This document shows positions 1 to 7,886 of a DNA stretch of 64,000 nucleotides, piece by piece. The DNA comes from Geomonas propionica (GTDB lineage: Bacteria > Desulfobacterota > Desulfuromonadia > Geobacterales > Geobacteraceae). The stretch lies in the NCBI RefSeq assembly GCF_016458235.1, contig NZ_JAEMHK010000007.1, forward strand, positions 124,001 through 188,000, in the 5' to 3' direction. Position 1 is the stretch's first letter; the number at the start of each line of letters is the position of its first letter. A program made the translations under genes and the position numbers. Below the pieces are notes generated by a model. That model was not told the DNA's origin. It saw nothing but the letters and a program-made list of their open reading frames with translations, and searched no databases.

Positions 1-1
1 G

Positions 2-661
2 GCCGGGCACCTGAGGGCTGGGTCGCTCCCCGAACTTCTCGCCGCCGCGGCTATCCGCGACGTGGTCGCGCTGGGACCCGGCATCGGCACCGCCCCCTCT
101 ACCGTTTACCTGGTGCATTCGCTCCTTGCCGCGCTCGATAAGCCGCTGGTGCTGGACGCCGATGGGCTGAACGCCGTGGCGCTCAAGTCCGATTTGCTGA
201 TGGCCAGGCAGGACCGCATCACCGTTCTCACCCCGCACCCGGGGGAGATGGCACGCCTGGCGGGGTGCTCGGTGCCGGAGGTGGAGGCGGACCGCATCGG
301 CTGCGCCCGCGCTTTCGCCACGAAGTACCGGGTGCACCTGATCCTCAAAGGCGCCCGCAGCATTATCGCCGCGCCGGACGGGCGCATCGCCATCAACGGC
401 AGCGGCAACCCGGGCATGGCCACCGGCGGTATGGGCGATGTCCTGACCGGGGTGGTCGCCGCATTTCTCGGCCAGGGGTATGAACCTTTCGTCGCCTGCC
501 AACTGGGCGCCTTCGTCCACGGCCACGCCGCCGACTTCCTGGTGGAGGGCCTCGGCACCCAGGGGATGAGCGCCACCGATGTGCAGGAGATGCTCCCCGT
601 GGCGCTGGCGAGTCTGGCCGCGTCCCGAACCACCGCAACGAACAACCAACAGGGAGAATGA
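2..661 (+). CDS. nnrD: ADP-dependent NAD(P)H-hydrate dehydratase domain, C-terminal part of a bifunctional Nnr protein (5' end cut by window)
   Basis: The reading frame is open from the first bases of the window, so the true start lies upstream; the GTG at 62 is internal. The protein repairs hydrated NAD(P)H, using ADP or ATP to dehydrate the S form. Visible marks are GPGIG near the left end, LDADGLNA, TPHPGEMARL and, decisively, the nucleotide-binding signature NPGMATGGMGDVLTG, all typical of the YjeF C-terminal (ribokinase-like) domain. In most bacteria this domain is fused behind an epimerase domain of about 210 residues, which would be outside the window. The stop overlaps an ATG of the next frame (ATGA), so it is probably co-transcribed with the CBS gene and tsaE. 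Confidence 0.93.
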   Translation, partial: AGHLRAGSLPELLAAAAIRDVVALGPGIGTAPSTVYLVHSLLAALDKPLVLDADGLNAVALKSDLLMARQDRITVLTPHPGEMARLAGCSVPEVEADRIGCARAFATKYRVHLILKGARSIIAAPDGRIAINGSGNPGMATGGMGDVLTGVVAAFLGQGYEPFVACQLGAFVHGHAADFLVEGLGTQGMSATDVQEMLPVALASLAASRTTATNNQQGE

Positions 662-663
662 CC

Positions 664-1113
664 ATGATGAAAGCGAAAGAGATCATGACCACAGACGTCA
701 TCACCGTGCACCGCGACACCACCGTCAGGGATCTCGCCAAGCTCTTCGCCGAGCGCCGCATCTCCAGCGTCCCGGTTGTGGACGACGAGGGGCTCCTGAT
801 CGGCATCGTCTCCGAAAGCGACCTGATCGAGCAGGACAAGCCGCTGCACATCCCGACCGTCATCTCCATCTTCGACTGGGTGATCTACCTGGAGAGCGAC
901 AAGCGTTTCGAGAAGGAGCTGCAGAAGATGACCGGCCAGACCGTGGGGGATATTTATTCCACAGAGGTCGCCAGCGTGGAGCCGGATGCTCCCGTTTCGG
1001 ATGTCGCCGAGATCATGACCGAGAAGAAGGTCCAGGCCGTGCCCGTGGTAGAGGGGCGCCGCGTGGTCGGCATCATCGGGCGCATCGACATGGTGCGCAC
1101 CATGATCGCCTAG
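664..1113 (+). CDS. CBS-domain pair protein
   Basis: About 149 residues made of two CBS motifs: one at residues 5-60 (KEIMTTDVITVHRDTTV, then SVPVVDDEGLLIGIVSESD) and one at about 95-149 (AEIMTEKKVQAVPVVEGRRVVGIIGR). Such stand-alone pairs bind adenine nucleotides and act as energy or ligand sensors; no enzymatic domain is attached and the partner is unknown. The AGGGAG at 651-656 is one base from the ATG at 658 but seven from the ATG at 664, so I prefer 664 (667 is also possible). It sits between nnrD and tsaE in a tightly packed group, which gives no specific clue to its role. Confidence 0.88.
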   Translation: MMKAKEIMTTDVITVHRDTTVRDLAKLFAERRISSVPVVDDEGLLIGIVSESDLIEQDKPLHIPTVISIFDWVIYLESDKRFEKELQKMTGQTVGDIYSTEVASVEPDAPVSDVAEIMTEKKVQAVPVVEGRRVVGIIGRIDMVRTMIA

Positions 1114-1121
1114 GCGGCCGG

Positions 1122-1583
1122 ATGTCCTGCGTAGTGACCAAGAGCCAGCAAGAGACGGTAGCGCTGGGAGCGAGGCTGGGGCGGCTGTTGCAGCCGGGGG
1201 ACTTCGTCGCCCTGGTCGGGGACCTGGGCGCCGGCAAGACCCAGTTCGCCAAGGGGATCGCGCTTGGGCTGGAGGTGGATCCGGAGACCCCGGTGACTAG
1301 CCCCACCTATACCATCCTCAATATCTACGACGGGCGCATTCCGCTGTACCACTTCGACCTGTACCGGCTGGAAGGGGTGCACGACGTGGAGGCTCTCGGC
1401 TTTGAGGAATACTTCTCCGGAGGCGGCGCCTGCGTGGTGGAGTGGGCCGAGCGACTGGAGGAGGACCTTCCCGGCGACCTCCTCACCGTCACCTTAAACC
1501 ACGCCGGAGACGATGAGCGCTCCGTCTGTTTCGACGCCTCCGGGCCGCGAGCGCGGGTACTTGCCGAAGCCGTCCTGACATAG
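1122..1583 (+). CDS. tsaE: tRNA threonylcarbamoyladenosine biosynthesis ATPase TsaE
   Basis: A 153-residue P-loop protein. The Walker A GDLGAGKTQFAKG lies near residue 34, followed by TSPTYTILNIY, the LYHFDLYRL strand, and VVEWAERL near the end, all standard TsaE (YjeE) landmarks. With TsaB and TsaD it completes N6-threonylcarbamoyladenosine on A37 of ANN-decoding tRNAs. TsaC-type chemistry is offered by the Sua5/YrdC gene at 55477 in this same window; TsaB and TsaD are not here. The start is ATG 1122, eight bases after the CBS stop. The next feature is a strong terminator, so this closes the operon. Confidence 0.95.
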   Translation: MSCVVTKSQQETVALGARLGRLLQPGDFVALVGDLGAGKTQFAKGIALGLEVDPETPVTSPTYTILNIYDGRIPLYHFDLYRLEGVHDVEALGFEEYFSGGGACVVEWAERLEEDLPGDLLTVTLNHAGDDERSVCFDASGPRARVLAEAVLT

Positions 1584-1659
1584 TCATCGGCACCGGGCCG
1601 CTCACGATTCAAACAGCGGGTTGCTGCCTGCCTCCCACCGCGTTTGCCTTATGCACCAA

Positions 1660-1695
1660 ACGCCCCTCTCTCTCAACGAGGAGGGGCGTTTTTTT
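1660..1695 (+). terminator. Rho-independent terminator after tsaE
   Basis: Inverted repeat ACGCCCCTC / GAGGGGCGT separated by about 12 bases and followed directly by a run of seven T. It separates the tsaE operon from lysC. Confidence 0.88.
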
Positions 1696-1767
1696 ATACT
1701 GTAAACAGGACGGACCGGAAAAATGAAGAAATAGGCTATCTTGGCCGTGATTGCTTAAAAAAATGTT

Positions 1768-1796
1768 TTGAGCAAGCACGCTAATGTGCTAATAAA
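1768..1796 (+). promoter_or_regulatory. Candidate sigma-70 promoter for lysC
   Basis: TTGAGC at 1768-1773 and AATAAA at 1791-1796 with a 17-base spacer (or TAATAA with 16). The spacer holds a small inverted repeat, AGCAC-GCTAAT-GTGCT. The match to consensus is weak in the -10. The rest of the 277-base gap shows only the upstream terminator. Confidence 0.35.
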
Positions 1797-1860
1797 GTGG
1801 TTCCTACCGCCCGGATCAAGGTTCAGGTGGATCAATCAGTAGAGTACAAGGAGGACTGAC

Positions 1861-3078
1861 ATGGCTTTGGTGGTCCAAAAGTACGGCGGCACCTCGATGG
1901 GGTCCGTCGAACGAATTCGCAACGTCGCCAAGAGGGTGGCAAAAACCTATGATGCCGGCAACGACATGGTGGTGGTTGTCTCCGCCATGGCAGGCGAAAC
2001 CAACAAGCTGGTCGCGCTTGCCAACGAGGTGTGCGAGTTCCCGGACAACCGTGAATATGACGTGCTTGTTGCGGCTGGGGAGCAGGTCTCCATCGCACTG
2101 CTGGCCATGTGCCTGAAAGCCATGGGGTACAAGGCGAAGTCCTACCTCGGCTTCCAGGTTCCCATCCTCACCGATTCCTCCTACAGCAAAGCCAGGATCG
2201 AGAGCATCGACGACAAGAAGATGCGTGCCGACCTGAAAGAGGGGACCATCCTGATCGTTGCCGGTTTCCAGGGCGTGGACGAGTTCGGCAGCGTCACCAC
2301 CTTGGGACGCGGCGGTTCCGACACCTCGGCTGTGGCGCTGGCAGCGGCCCTGAAAGCCGACGTCTGCGAGATCTTTACCGACGTGGACGGTGTCTACACC
2401 ACCGACCCGAACATCTGCAAGGACGCCAAAAAGATCGAGCGCATCTCCTACGAGGAGATGTTGGAGTTGGCCAGCCTCGGCGCCAAGGTGCTGCAGATCC
2501 GCTCCGTGGAATTCGCCAGCAAGTACAACGTCGACGTCCACGTCCGCTCGAGTTTCAACGAAAATCTCGGAACCATGGTTACCAAGGAGGATAAAGAAAT
2601 GGAAGCAGTGCTCGTCTCGGGTATCGCCTACGCCAAGGATGAAGTCAAAATCGCCGTCATGCAGGTACCGGACAAGCCCGGGATCGCAGCCCAGATCCTC
2701 TCTCCGCTTTCCGACGCCAACATCTCCGTCGACATGATCGTCCAGAACGTGAGCGAAGCCGGTTCCACCGACTTCACCTTCACCGTGCCCCAGGCCGATT
2801 TCAAGAAGGCGCTCTCCATCACCAAGGAAACCGCCGAGGCCATCCACGCCAAGGAAGTCCTCTCCGACGAGAGCGTCACCAAGGTCTCCATCGTCGGTCT
2901 GGGCATGAGGAGCCACGCCGGCGTGGCGACCACCATGTTCCAGGCGCTCGCCAAGGAGGGGATCAACATCCAGATGATCTCCACCTCCGAGATCAAGATC
3001 TCCGTCGTGGTTGACGCCAAGTACACCGAACTTGCCGTCCGCGTGCTGCACGACGCCTTCGGCCTGGCCGGGAAATAG
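1861..3078 (+). CDS. lysC: Aspartate kinase
   Basis: A 405-residue aspartokinase, first step of the lysine, threonine and methionine pathway: aspartate plus ATP to 4-aspartyl phosphate. The N-terminal amino-acid-kinase domain (1-245) opens with [12 protein letters not shown] and carries [15 protein letters not shown] and [11 protein letters not shown]; two ACT domains (about 265-335 and 345-405) hold the feedback sites. AAGGAGG six bases before the ATG supports the start. Inside the gene, AAGGAGG at 2584-2590 precedes an in-frame ATG at 2599, which would give a separate ACT-only beta subunit of 159 residues, as in the alpha2beta2 enzymes of Bacillus and Corynebacterium. The next gene is citramalate synthase, so the pair feeds amino-acid synthesis from aspartate and pyruvate. 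Confidence 0.96.
   Translation: MALVVQKYGGTSMGSVERIRNVAKRVAKTYDAGNDMVVVVSAMAGETNKLVALANEVCEFPDNREYDVLVAAGEQVSIALLAMCLKAMGYKAKSYLGFQVPILTDSSYSKARIESIDDKKMRADLKEGTILIVAGFQGVDEFGSVTTLGRGGSDTSAVALAAALKADVCEIFTDVDGVYTTDPNICKDAKKIERISYEEMLELASLGAKVLQIRSVEFASKYNVDVHVRSSFNENLGTMVTKEDKEMEAVLVSGIAYAKDEVKIAVMQVPDKPGIAAQILSPLSDANISVDMIVQNVSEAGSTDFTFTVPQADFKKALSITKETAEAIHAKEVLSDESVTKVSIVGLGMRSHAGVATTMFQALAKEGINIQMISTSEIKISVVVDAKYTELAVRVLHDAFGLAGK
2584..2601 (+). promoter_or_regulatory. Internal ribosome binding site and start for an aspartokinase beta subunit
   Basis: AAGGAGG (2584-2590), an 8-base spacer and ATG (2599-2601), in frame with lysC (246 codons from its start). Translation from here to 3078 would give [15 protein letters not shown] onward, comprising both ACT domains. 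This is where the beta subunit begins in class I lysC enzymes of Gram-positive bacteria. The signal is stronger than that of many real starts in this window. Confidence 0.6.
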
Positions 3079-3104
3079 ATACCGTTCAGCGTGCAACGTT
3101 CGAT

Positions 3105-3145
3105 GTTACGAAACGCCCCGGCTTCGGCTTGGGCGTTTCCGTAAC
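3105..3145 (+). repeat. Strong hairpin in the lysC-cimA spacer
   Basis: GTTACG-AAACGCCC pairs with GGGCGTTT-C-CGTAAC around a 12-base loop: 14 base pairs with one bulged C. No T run follows, so it is not a simple terminator. AACGTTCGAT at 3095-3104, just before it, is the same ten-mer as the left half of the palindrome at 3216. Confidence 0.6.
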
Positions 3146-3173
3146 GGCGAGCGCGGACCTGCAGACGGCGAAA

Positions 3174-3202
3174 GGGGACAGGCACCTGCGGAGCCAGTCC
3201 CC
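3174..3202 (+). repeat. REP-like palindromic element
   Basis: GGGGACAGGC at the left and GAGCCAGTCCCC at the right form an imperfect palindrome (6 bp, mismatch, 3 bp). Elements of this form, ending in GGGGAC/GTCCCC, are widespread between genes in Geobacter-like genomes and recall the repeats mobilised by REP-associated tyrosine transposases. No such transposase is in the window. Confidence 0.45.
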
Positions 3203-3215
3203 AAACTGACTTTTG

Positions 3216-3235
3216 AACGTTCGATATCGAACGTT
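3216..3235 (+). promoter_or_regulatory. Perfect 20-bp palindrome upstream of cimA
   Basis: AACGTTCGAT is followed immediately by its exact reverse complement ATCGAACGTT, ending 29 bases before the cimA ATG. Either an operator for a dimeric regulator or part of a dispersed repeat. The same half-site occurs once more at 3095-3104. Confidence 0.45.
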
Positions 3236-3264
3236 GGACGTCTTTTGATGAAGTTGGGGGGGAT

Positions 3265-4851
3265 ATGAGCCTGGTGAAACTTTACGATACGACGCTTAGG
3301 GACGGAACGCAGGCGGAGGACATCTCTTTCCTTGTCGAGGATAAGATCCGCATCGCCCACAAACTGGACGAGTGCGGCATGCACTACATCGAGGGGGGGT
3401 GGCCCGGCTCGAACCCCAAGGACGTCGCCTTTTTCAAGGACATCAAGAAGGAGAAGCTCTCCCAGGCCAAAATCGCCGCCTTCGGCTCGACCCGCCGCGC
3501 CAAGATCACCCCGGACAAGGACCAGAACCTGCGCACCCTGGTGGACTCCAAGGCCGACGCCGCCACCATCTTCGGCAAAAGCTGGGACTTCCAGGTGCAC
3601 GAGGCGCTCAGGATCCCGCTCGAGGAAAACCTCGAAATGGTCTTTGATTCGCTGGAATTCCTCAAGAAGAACATGCCTGAGGTGTTCTACGACGCCGAGC
3701 ACTTCTTCGACGGCTACAAGTCCAACCCCGACTACGCCATCAAGACACTGCTGGCCGCCCAGCAGGCGGGGGCCGACTGCATCATCCTGTGCGACACCAA
3801 CGGCGGCTCGATGCCCTACGAGATCGCAACCATCGTGGACGAGGTGAAGAAACACATCACCACCCCGCTCGGCATCCACGCCCACAACGACGGCGAGTGC
3901 GCGGTGGCCAACTCCGTCATCTCCGTGCAGCAGGGGATCGTGCACGTGCAGGGGACCATCAACGGCTTCGGCGAGCGCTGTGGCAACGCGAACCTCTGCT
4001 CCATCATCCCGGCGCTCAAGGTGAAGATGCAGCGTGACTGCATCTCGGACGCACAGATGAAGACGCTGCGGGACCTCTCCCGCTACGTCTACGAGCTCGC
4101 CAACCTGGCGCCCAACAAGCACCAGCCCTACGTCGGCAACTCCGCCTTCGCCCACAAGGGGGGCGTGCACGTCTCGGCCATCCAGCGCCACCCGGAAACC
4201 TATGAGCACATGCGGCCGGAACTGGTCGGCAACACGACCCGCGTGCTGGTTTCCGACCTCTCCGGGCGCGCCAACATCCTCGCCAAGGCGACCGAGTTCA
4301 ACATCAACCTGGACAGCAAGGACCCGGTCACCCTCGAGATCCTGGAAGACATCAAATCCATGGAGAACCGCGGCTACCAGTTCGAGGGGGCGGAAGCTTC
4401 TTTCGAACTGTTGATGAAGCGCGCTCTCGGCACGCACCGCAAGTTCTTCTCCGTGATCGGCTTCCGCGTCATTGACGAGAAGCGCACCGAGGACGATCAG
4501 CCCATCTCCGAGGCGACTATCAAGGTCAAGGTGGGCGGCAAGATCGAGCACACGGCATCCGAGGGACACGGCCCGGTCAACGCCCTGGACAATGCCCTCA
4601 GGAAGGCGCTGGAGAAGTTCTACCCGAAGCTGAAAGACGTGAAGCTGCACGACTACAAGGTCCGGGTGCTTCCGGCCGGGCAGGGCACCGCATCCTCCAT
4701 CCGCGTCCTCATCGAAAGCGGCGACAAGGAAGGGCGCTGGGGCACGGTCGGCGTCTCCAGCAACGTCATCGAGGCCTCCTACCAGGCCCTCGTGGACGCC
4801 ATCGAGTTCAAGCTCCACAAAGACGAGGAGACGGCGGCGCCCAAGAAATGA
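3265..4851 (+). CDS. cimA: (R)-citramalate synthase
   Basis: A 528-residue enzyme of the HMG-CoA-lyase-like TIM-barrel family. It condenses pyruvate and acetyl-CoA to citramalate, the committing step of the threonine-independent isoleucine route known in G. sulfurreducens. Visible are [14 protein letters not shown] at residues 6-19, CDTNGG near 173, the metal motif GIHAHNDG near 205 and [11 protein letters not shown] near 236; the C-terminal third (about 390-515) is the LeuA-type allosteric domain. The opening sequence fits CimA rather than isopropylmalate synthase, though close homologs are sometimes labelled LeuA. A G-rich ribosome site lies four bases before the ATG. The stop overlaps the next start. 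Confidence 0.93.
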   Translation: MSLVKLYDTTLRDGTQAEDISFLVEDKIRIAHKLDECGMHYIEGGWPGSNPKDVAFFKDIKKEKLSQAKIAAFGSTRRAKITPDKDQNLRTLVDSKADAATIFGKSWDFQVHEALRIPLEENLEMVFDSLEFLKKNMPEVFYDAEHFFDGYKSNPDYAIKTLLAAQQAGADCIILCDTNGGSMPYEIATIVDEVKKHITTPLGIHAHNDGECAVANSVISVQQGIVHVQGTINGFGERCGNANLCSIIPALKVKMQRDCISDAQMKTLRDLSRYVYELANLAPNKHQPYVGNSAFAHKGGVHVSAIQRHPETYEHMRPELVGNTTRVLVSDLSGRANILAKATEFNINLDSKDPVTLEILEDIKSMENRGYQFEGAEASFELLMKRALGTHRKFFSVIGFRVIDEKRTEDDQPISEATIKVKVGGKIEHTASEGHGPVNALDNALRKALEKFYPKLKDVKLHDYKVRVLPAGQGTASSIRVLIESGDKEGRWGTVGVSSNVIEASYQALVDAIEFKLHKDEETAAPKK

Positions 4852-5405
4852 TGCCCAGGGGCCAGCGACTTGCCCTTTGGTGCCTCGCCCTGCTCCTGAC
4901 CCTCACGTTGTACATGAAAGGCCGCTCTCCCGCCCACCAGGCTGGGGGAGCGGCCTTTTCCCGTTATACGGGGCAGGGGATCACGGTGCGTCTCGCCGGA
5001 AAGCTCCGACATCCGGGTGTTTACCGCCTGCCGCCGGGGACCGACGTCGCTACCGCCATTAAAATGACGGTGCCTGCAGGGGAGGAGACGGCGAGTGTCA
5101 CAGGACCCGCCACCCGGAAACTGGCGAGCGGGGACGTAGTCACCCTCGGCGGCAGCTCTGGCGGTAAGGGAGTGATTTCAGTCACTAAAATGGGCGCCAA
5201 AGAGAGGATGCTCCTCAAGATTCCTCTGCATCCCGACCTGCTTCAGGAAGAGGAGTGGGACCTGCTCCCGGGCATCGGGCCGGCCCTGTCCCGACGCATC
5301 GTGGCCGACCGTCAGGAAAATGGCGCTTTTGGCGCGGTGGACGGGCTGCTGCGGGTGCCGGGTATCGAGGCGGGGAAGCTTGCCGCTATTCGCAAGTATT
5401 TCTAA
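4848..5405 (+). CDS. ComEA-like helix-hairpin-helix protein, membrane-anchored
   Basis: 185 residues. A hydrophobic segment at about 7-21 ([16 protein letters not shown]) is a signal anchor. Residues 45-105 resemble an SLBB/ComEA ligand-binding strand region ([22 protein letters not shown]), and 135-185 is a tandem helix-hairpin-helix ([23 protein letters not shown] and [19 protein letters not shown]), the DNA-binding unit of ComEA. A role in DNA uptake or binding at the outer face of the inner membrane is possible, but no competence genes are nearby. It overlaps cimA by four bases (ATGA), so it is probably translationally coupled to it. Confidence 0.82.
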   Translation: MMPRGQRLALWCLALLLTLTLYMKGRSPAHQAGGAAFSRYTGQGITVRLAGKLRHPGVYRLPPGTDVATAIKMTVPAGEETASVTGPATRKLASGDVVTLGGSSGGKGVISVTKMGAKERMLLKIPLHPDLLQEEEWDLLPGIGPALSRRIVADRQENGAFGAVDGLLRVPGIEAGKLAAIRKYF

Positions 5406-5558
5406 TGGTCGCTAAGGGGGCATTTTTGCGAAGGTTCGTTCTAAATGGAGTACGGATTAGATTACAGCCTGTTTAGATTTCCGATATTGGCATGTCGTGT
5501 GAATTATACGTTCCCACATGAAGTTCTTTAATCAACTTTTTGTTGGGAGGTATGGCTT

Positions 5559-5714
5559 ATGAAATGCCCTAAATGCAAAGGTAGGATGTTTGCCGAGAAA
5601 TATTACGACTTCGTGAGATCGTTCGATGCCTGGAAATGCACCTGCTGTGGCGAGGTGCTCGATCCCACCATCCTCGCCAACAGAGCCAGGAACTTCAACA
5701 GCCTCCTCGGCTGA
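5559..5714 (+). CDS. Small zinc-ribbon protein (51 aa)
   Basis: ATG at 5559 with GGGAGG at 5545-5550, eight bases upstream. The product starts MKCPKCKGRMF and has a second CTCC pair at residues 29-32, so CPKC and CTCC form a rubredoxin-like zinc ribbon. The rest, GEVLDPTILANRARN, is soluble. Good ribosome site, compact metal motif and coding-like composition support a real gene. Function unknown; small ribbons of this kind are frequent in Geobacter and may act in RNA or protein contacts. It stands alone between the ComEA-like gene and the Rrf2 regulator. I found no convincing promoter in the 153 bases before it. Confidence 0.75.
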   Translation: MKCPKCKGRMFAEKYYDFVRSFDAWKCTCCGEVLDPTILANRARNFNSLLG

Positions 5715-5735
5715 TCCCACATCATCACCGACACC

Positions 5736-5767
5736 AAGGGGGGACGTCTCCAACGCCCCTCCTTTTA
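5736..5767 (+). terminator. Probable terminator after the zinc-ribbon gene
   Basis: AAGGGGGG pairs with CCCC-T-CCTT (one bulged base) around a 12-base loop, followed by TTTTA. The remaining sequence up to the promoter at 5929 shows nothing I can identify. Confidence 0.4.
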
Positions 5768-5928
5768 TTTCCTGCTTGTCAGCCGTAGCCACGCCCCCGC
5801 GACTGCCGCGCCCGGCATTGCCTTGCCGCGCCTGGTTTGTCCGCTCGCCCGCCGGATGTGCCCGCTCCATCAGCCTGTGAACTGGAACTGCTGTAGTCAT
5901 CGAGAAATCATGGAAGCATGATTTTGTC

Positions 5929-5957
5929 TTGACAGGATCAGGGGTGTCGGTTATAAA
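5929..5957 (+). promoter_or_regulatory. Sigma-70 promoter of the Rrf2 regulator gene
   Basis: TTGACA at 5929-5934 and TATAAA at 5952-5957 with the ideal 17-base spacer: one of the best promoter matches in the window. Confidence 0.8.
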
Positions 5958-5959
5958 GG

Positions 5960-5974
5960 GGATCAAATTGGTCC
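5960..5974 (+). promoter_or_regulatory. Candidate Rrf2 operator
   Basis: GGATCAAATTGGTCC is a near-perfect 15-bp palindrome (six paired positions plus one T-G) placed at the expected transcription start, just behind the -10. A regulator bound here would block its own promoter. The cydA leader also contains TTGGTC (6449-6454), which may be a related half-site. Confidence 0.5.
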
Positions 5975-5987
5975 TAAAGGTGTTTTT

Positions 5988-6392
5988 ATGATGGAACTGA
6001 CCCGCAAGGGTGAATACGCAATCCGTGGCATCATCTACCTGGCGCAACAGCCGCCGGGGCGGGTTTCGCTGATCAGCGAGATCGCCGCCGCCGCCGAGGT
6101 GCCGCAGACCTTCCTGGCCAAAATCTTCCAAAGCTTCGCCAAGCTCGGCTTGGTTACCTCCTCGCGCGGTACCGGCGGGGGCTTCGTGCTTGCACGTCCC
6201 GCATCCGCGATCACCCTGCGTGAGGTGGTTGAGGCCGTCGAGGGGCCCATTCTGCCCAACCGCTGCCTATTGGGCAGCGCCTGTGACAGGGGAGGCCCCT
6301 GCCGCGTGCACGCCGTCTGGAAACAGGTGCAGACTGAAGTGGTCCACATCCTCGACGGCGTCACTATCGATACCCTTGCCCGGAACCCCTGA
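5988..6392 (+). CDS. Rrf2-family transcriptional regulator, probably of cydAB
   Basis: 134 residues. The winged-helix start LTRKGEYAIRGIIYLAQ and the wing SRGTGGGFVLARP are typical of the Rrf2 family. Three cysteines in a loop (CLLGSACDRGGPC, near residues 93-105) match the Fe-S ligands of IscR, NsrR and RsrR-like members, so it probably senses oxygen, nitric oxide or redox state. Gene order Rrf2-cydA-cydB is the same as I recall for G. sulfurreducens, which suggests control of the bd oxidase. Its own promoter overlaps a palindromic operator candidate, suggesting autorepression. ATG 5988 or 5991 can serve as start. Confidence 0.92.
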   Translation: MMELTRKGEYAIRGIIYLAQQPPGRVSLISEIAAAAEVPQTFLAKIFQSFAKLGLVTSSRGTGGGFVLARPASAITLREVVEAVEGPILPNRCLLGSACDRGGPCRVHAVWKQVQTEVVHILDGVTIDTLARNP

Positions 6393-6533
6393 CCCTGCGT
6401 CGTAGCGTTCAAATTTTTTTGTTTACAATTAAGATAAAGAAGGTCCTGTTGGTCTTTTGTGACCGCTAATATCAAGTTCGGCTGAGAAACGGCCCATGGG
6501 CCAAACTGTTCAATTTTATCTAAGGAGCGAATC

Positions 6534-7877
6534 ATGGATGTATTGACCCTGAGCAGGCTGCAGTTTGCCATCACCAGCATGTTCCACTTCATTTTCGTCC
6601 CCCTCACCCTGGGGCTGTCGGTCCTGGTGGCGATGATGGAAACCCGTTACGTGCTGACCGGCAACGAGATGTACAAGAGGATGACGAAGTTCTGGGGCAA
6701 GCTGTTCCTGATCAACTTCGCCCTCGGCGTGGTGACCGGCATCACCTTGGAGTTCCAGTTCGGTATGAACTGGGCCGAGTACTCGCGCTACGTCGGCGAC
6801 ATCTTCGGGGCACCTCTGGCCATCGAGGCGACCGTGGCCTTTTTCATGGAGAGCGTCTTCATCGGGGTCTGGGCCTTTGGCTGGGACAAGGTGGGGAAGC
6901 GGTTCCACGCGGTTTCCATCTGGCTGGTGGCACTGGCCACCAACTTGTCCGGCCTTTGGATCCTCTTGGCCAACGGATGGATGCAGCACCCGGTCGGCTA
7001 CGTGCTCAGAAACGGCCGTGCCGAGATGGTGGACTTCATGGCGCTGATCACCAACCCCTTCGGCCTGCTGAAATTCGGGCACCAGATCGTCTCCGGGTAC
7101 ACCGTGGCGGGCTTCTTCGTGATGGGGGTCTCCGCCTACCACCTGCTCAAGGCGCGTAACCGCGAATTCTTCAAGGCCTCCTTCGGTATGGCCGCCGTCT
7201 TCGCCCTGATTGCATCCATCATGGTCGGCGTCATCGGCGACTTCCACGCCGCCGACGTCGCCAAGACCCAACCCGCCAAGTTCGCCGCCATGGAGGCGGT
7301 CTGGAATTCCTGCAGCAACGCGCCCATGCACCTGATCGCCTTCCCCGACGAGAAGAACGAGTGCAATCTGGTCACAGCGCTCCCGGTACCGGGTCTTCTG
7401 AGCTTCCTTGCCTTCCACGACACCAACGCGCAGATCCGCGGCATCACCTCCTTCCCCAAGGACGAGCGTCCGCCGGTGCTCCCGGTATTCCTGAGCTTCC
7501 GCCTCATGGTCGGGCTGGGCACCCTGTTCATCCTGCTGTCGGCCGCGGCGCTCTTTCTCTCCAAGAACGGCCTGCTGGAGAAGTACCCCCTGTTCCTGAA
7601 ACTGCTGGTGCTCTGCATCCCGCTACCCTACATCGCCAACCAGCTCGGCTGGCTGGTCTCGGAGGTGGGGCGGCAGCCCTGGATCGTCTACGGCATCATG
7701 AAGACCTCCGACGCGGTTTCCAAGTCGCTGGACATTTCCCAGGTGATCGGCTCCCTGCTCGGTTTCACGCTGCTCTACGGCCTCCTTGGCTTCGTGGATA
7801 TCTACCTGTTGACCAAATTCGCCCGCAAGGGGCCTGAAGAATCTCACGTCGGCGCTACCAACGCCTTCAGAAACTAG
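6534..7877 (+). CDS. cydA: Cytochrome bd quinol oxidase subunit I
   Basis: 447 residues, integral inner-membrane protein. It carries the haem sites of a bd-type oxidase: His18 (b595 ligand), His183 in FGHQIVSGY (b558 ligand), and the signature GRQPW at 379-383. Compared with E. coli (about 520 residues) the loop after His183 is short, so this is a short-Q-loop enzyme. It reduces oxygen to water using quinol and, in a largely anaerobic metal reducer, most likely serves oxygen detoxification or microaerobic growth. The 141-base leader is AT-rich (TTTACA at 6422, TAATAT at 6467) but I could not fix one promoter. cydB follows nine bases downstream. Confidence 0.97.
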   Translation: MDVLTLSRLQFAITSMFHFIFVPLTLGLSVLVAMMETRYVLTGNEMYKRMTKFWGKLFLINFALGVVTGITLEFQFGMNWAEYSRYVGDIFGAPLAIEATVAFFMESVFIGVWAFGWDKVGKRFHAVSIWLVALATNLSGLWILLANGWMQHPVGYVLRNGRAEMVDFMALITNPFGLLKFGHQIVSGYTVAGFFVMGVSAYHLLKARNREFFKASFGMAAVFALIASIMVGVIGDFHAADVAKTQPAKFAAMEAVWNSCSNAPMHLIAFPDEKNECNLVTALPVPGLLSFLAFHDTNAQIRGITSFPKDERPPVLPVFLSFRLMVGLGTLFILLSAAALFLSKNGLLEKYPLFLKLLVLCIPLPYIANQLGWLVSEVGRQPWIVYGIMKTSDAVSKSLDISQVIGSLLGFTLLYGLLGFVDIYLLTKFARKGPEESHVGATNAFRN

Positions 7878-7886
7878 GGGGGGACA

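Noticed and set aside
5480-5515. Sigma-54 promoter before the zinc-ribbon gene (TTGGCATGTCG)
   Set aside because: The GC element at the right distance is missing; only the left half resembles the consensus.
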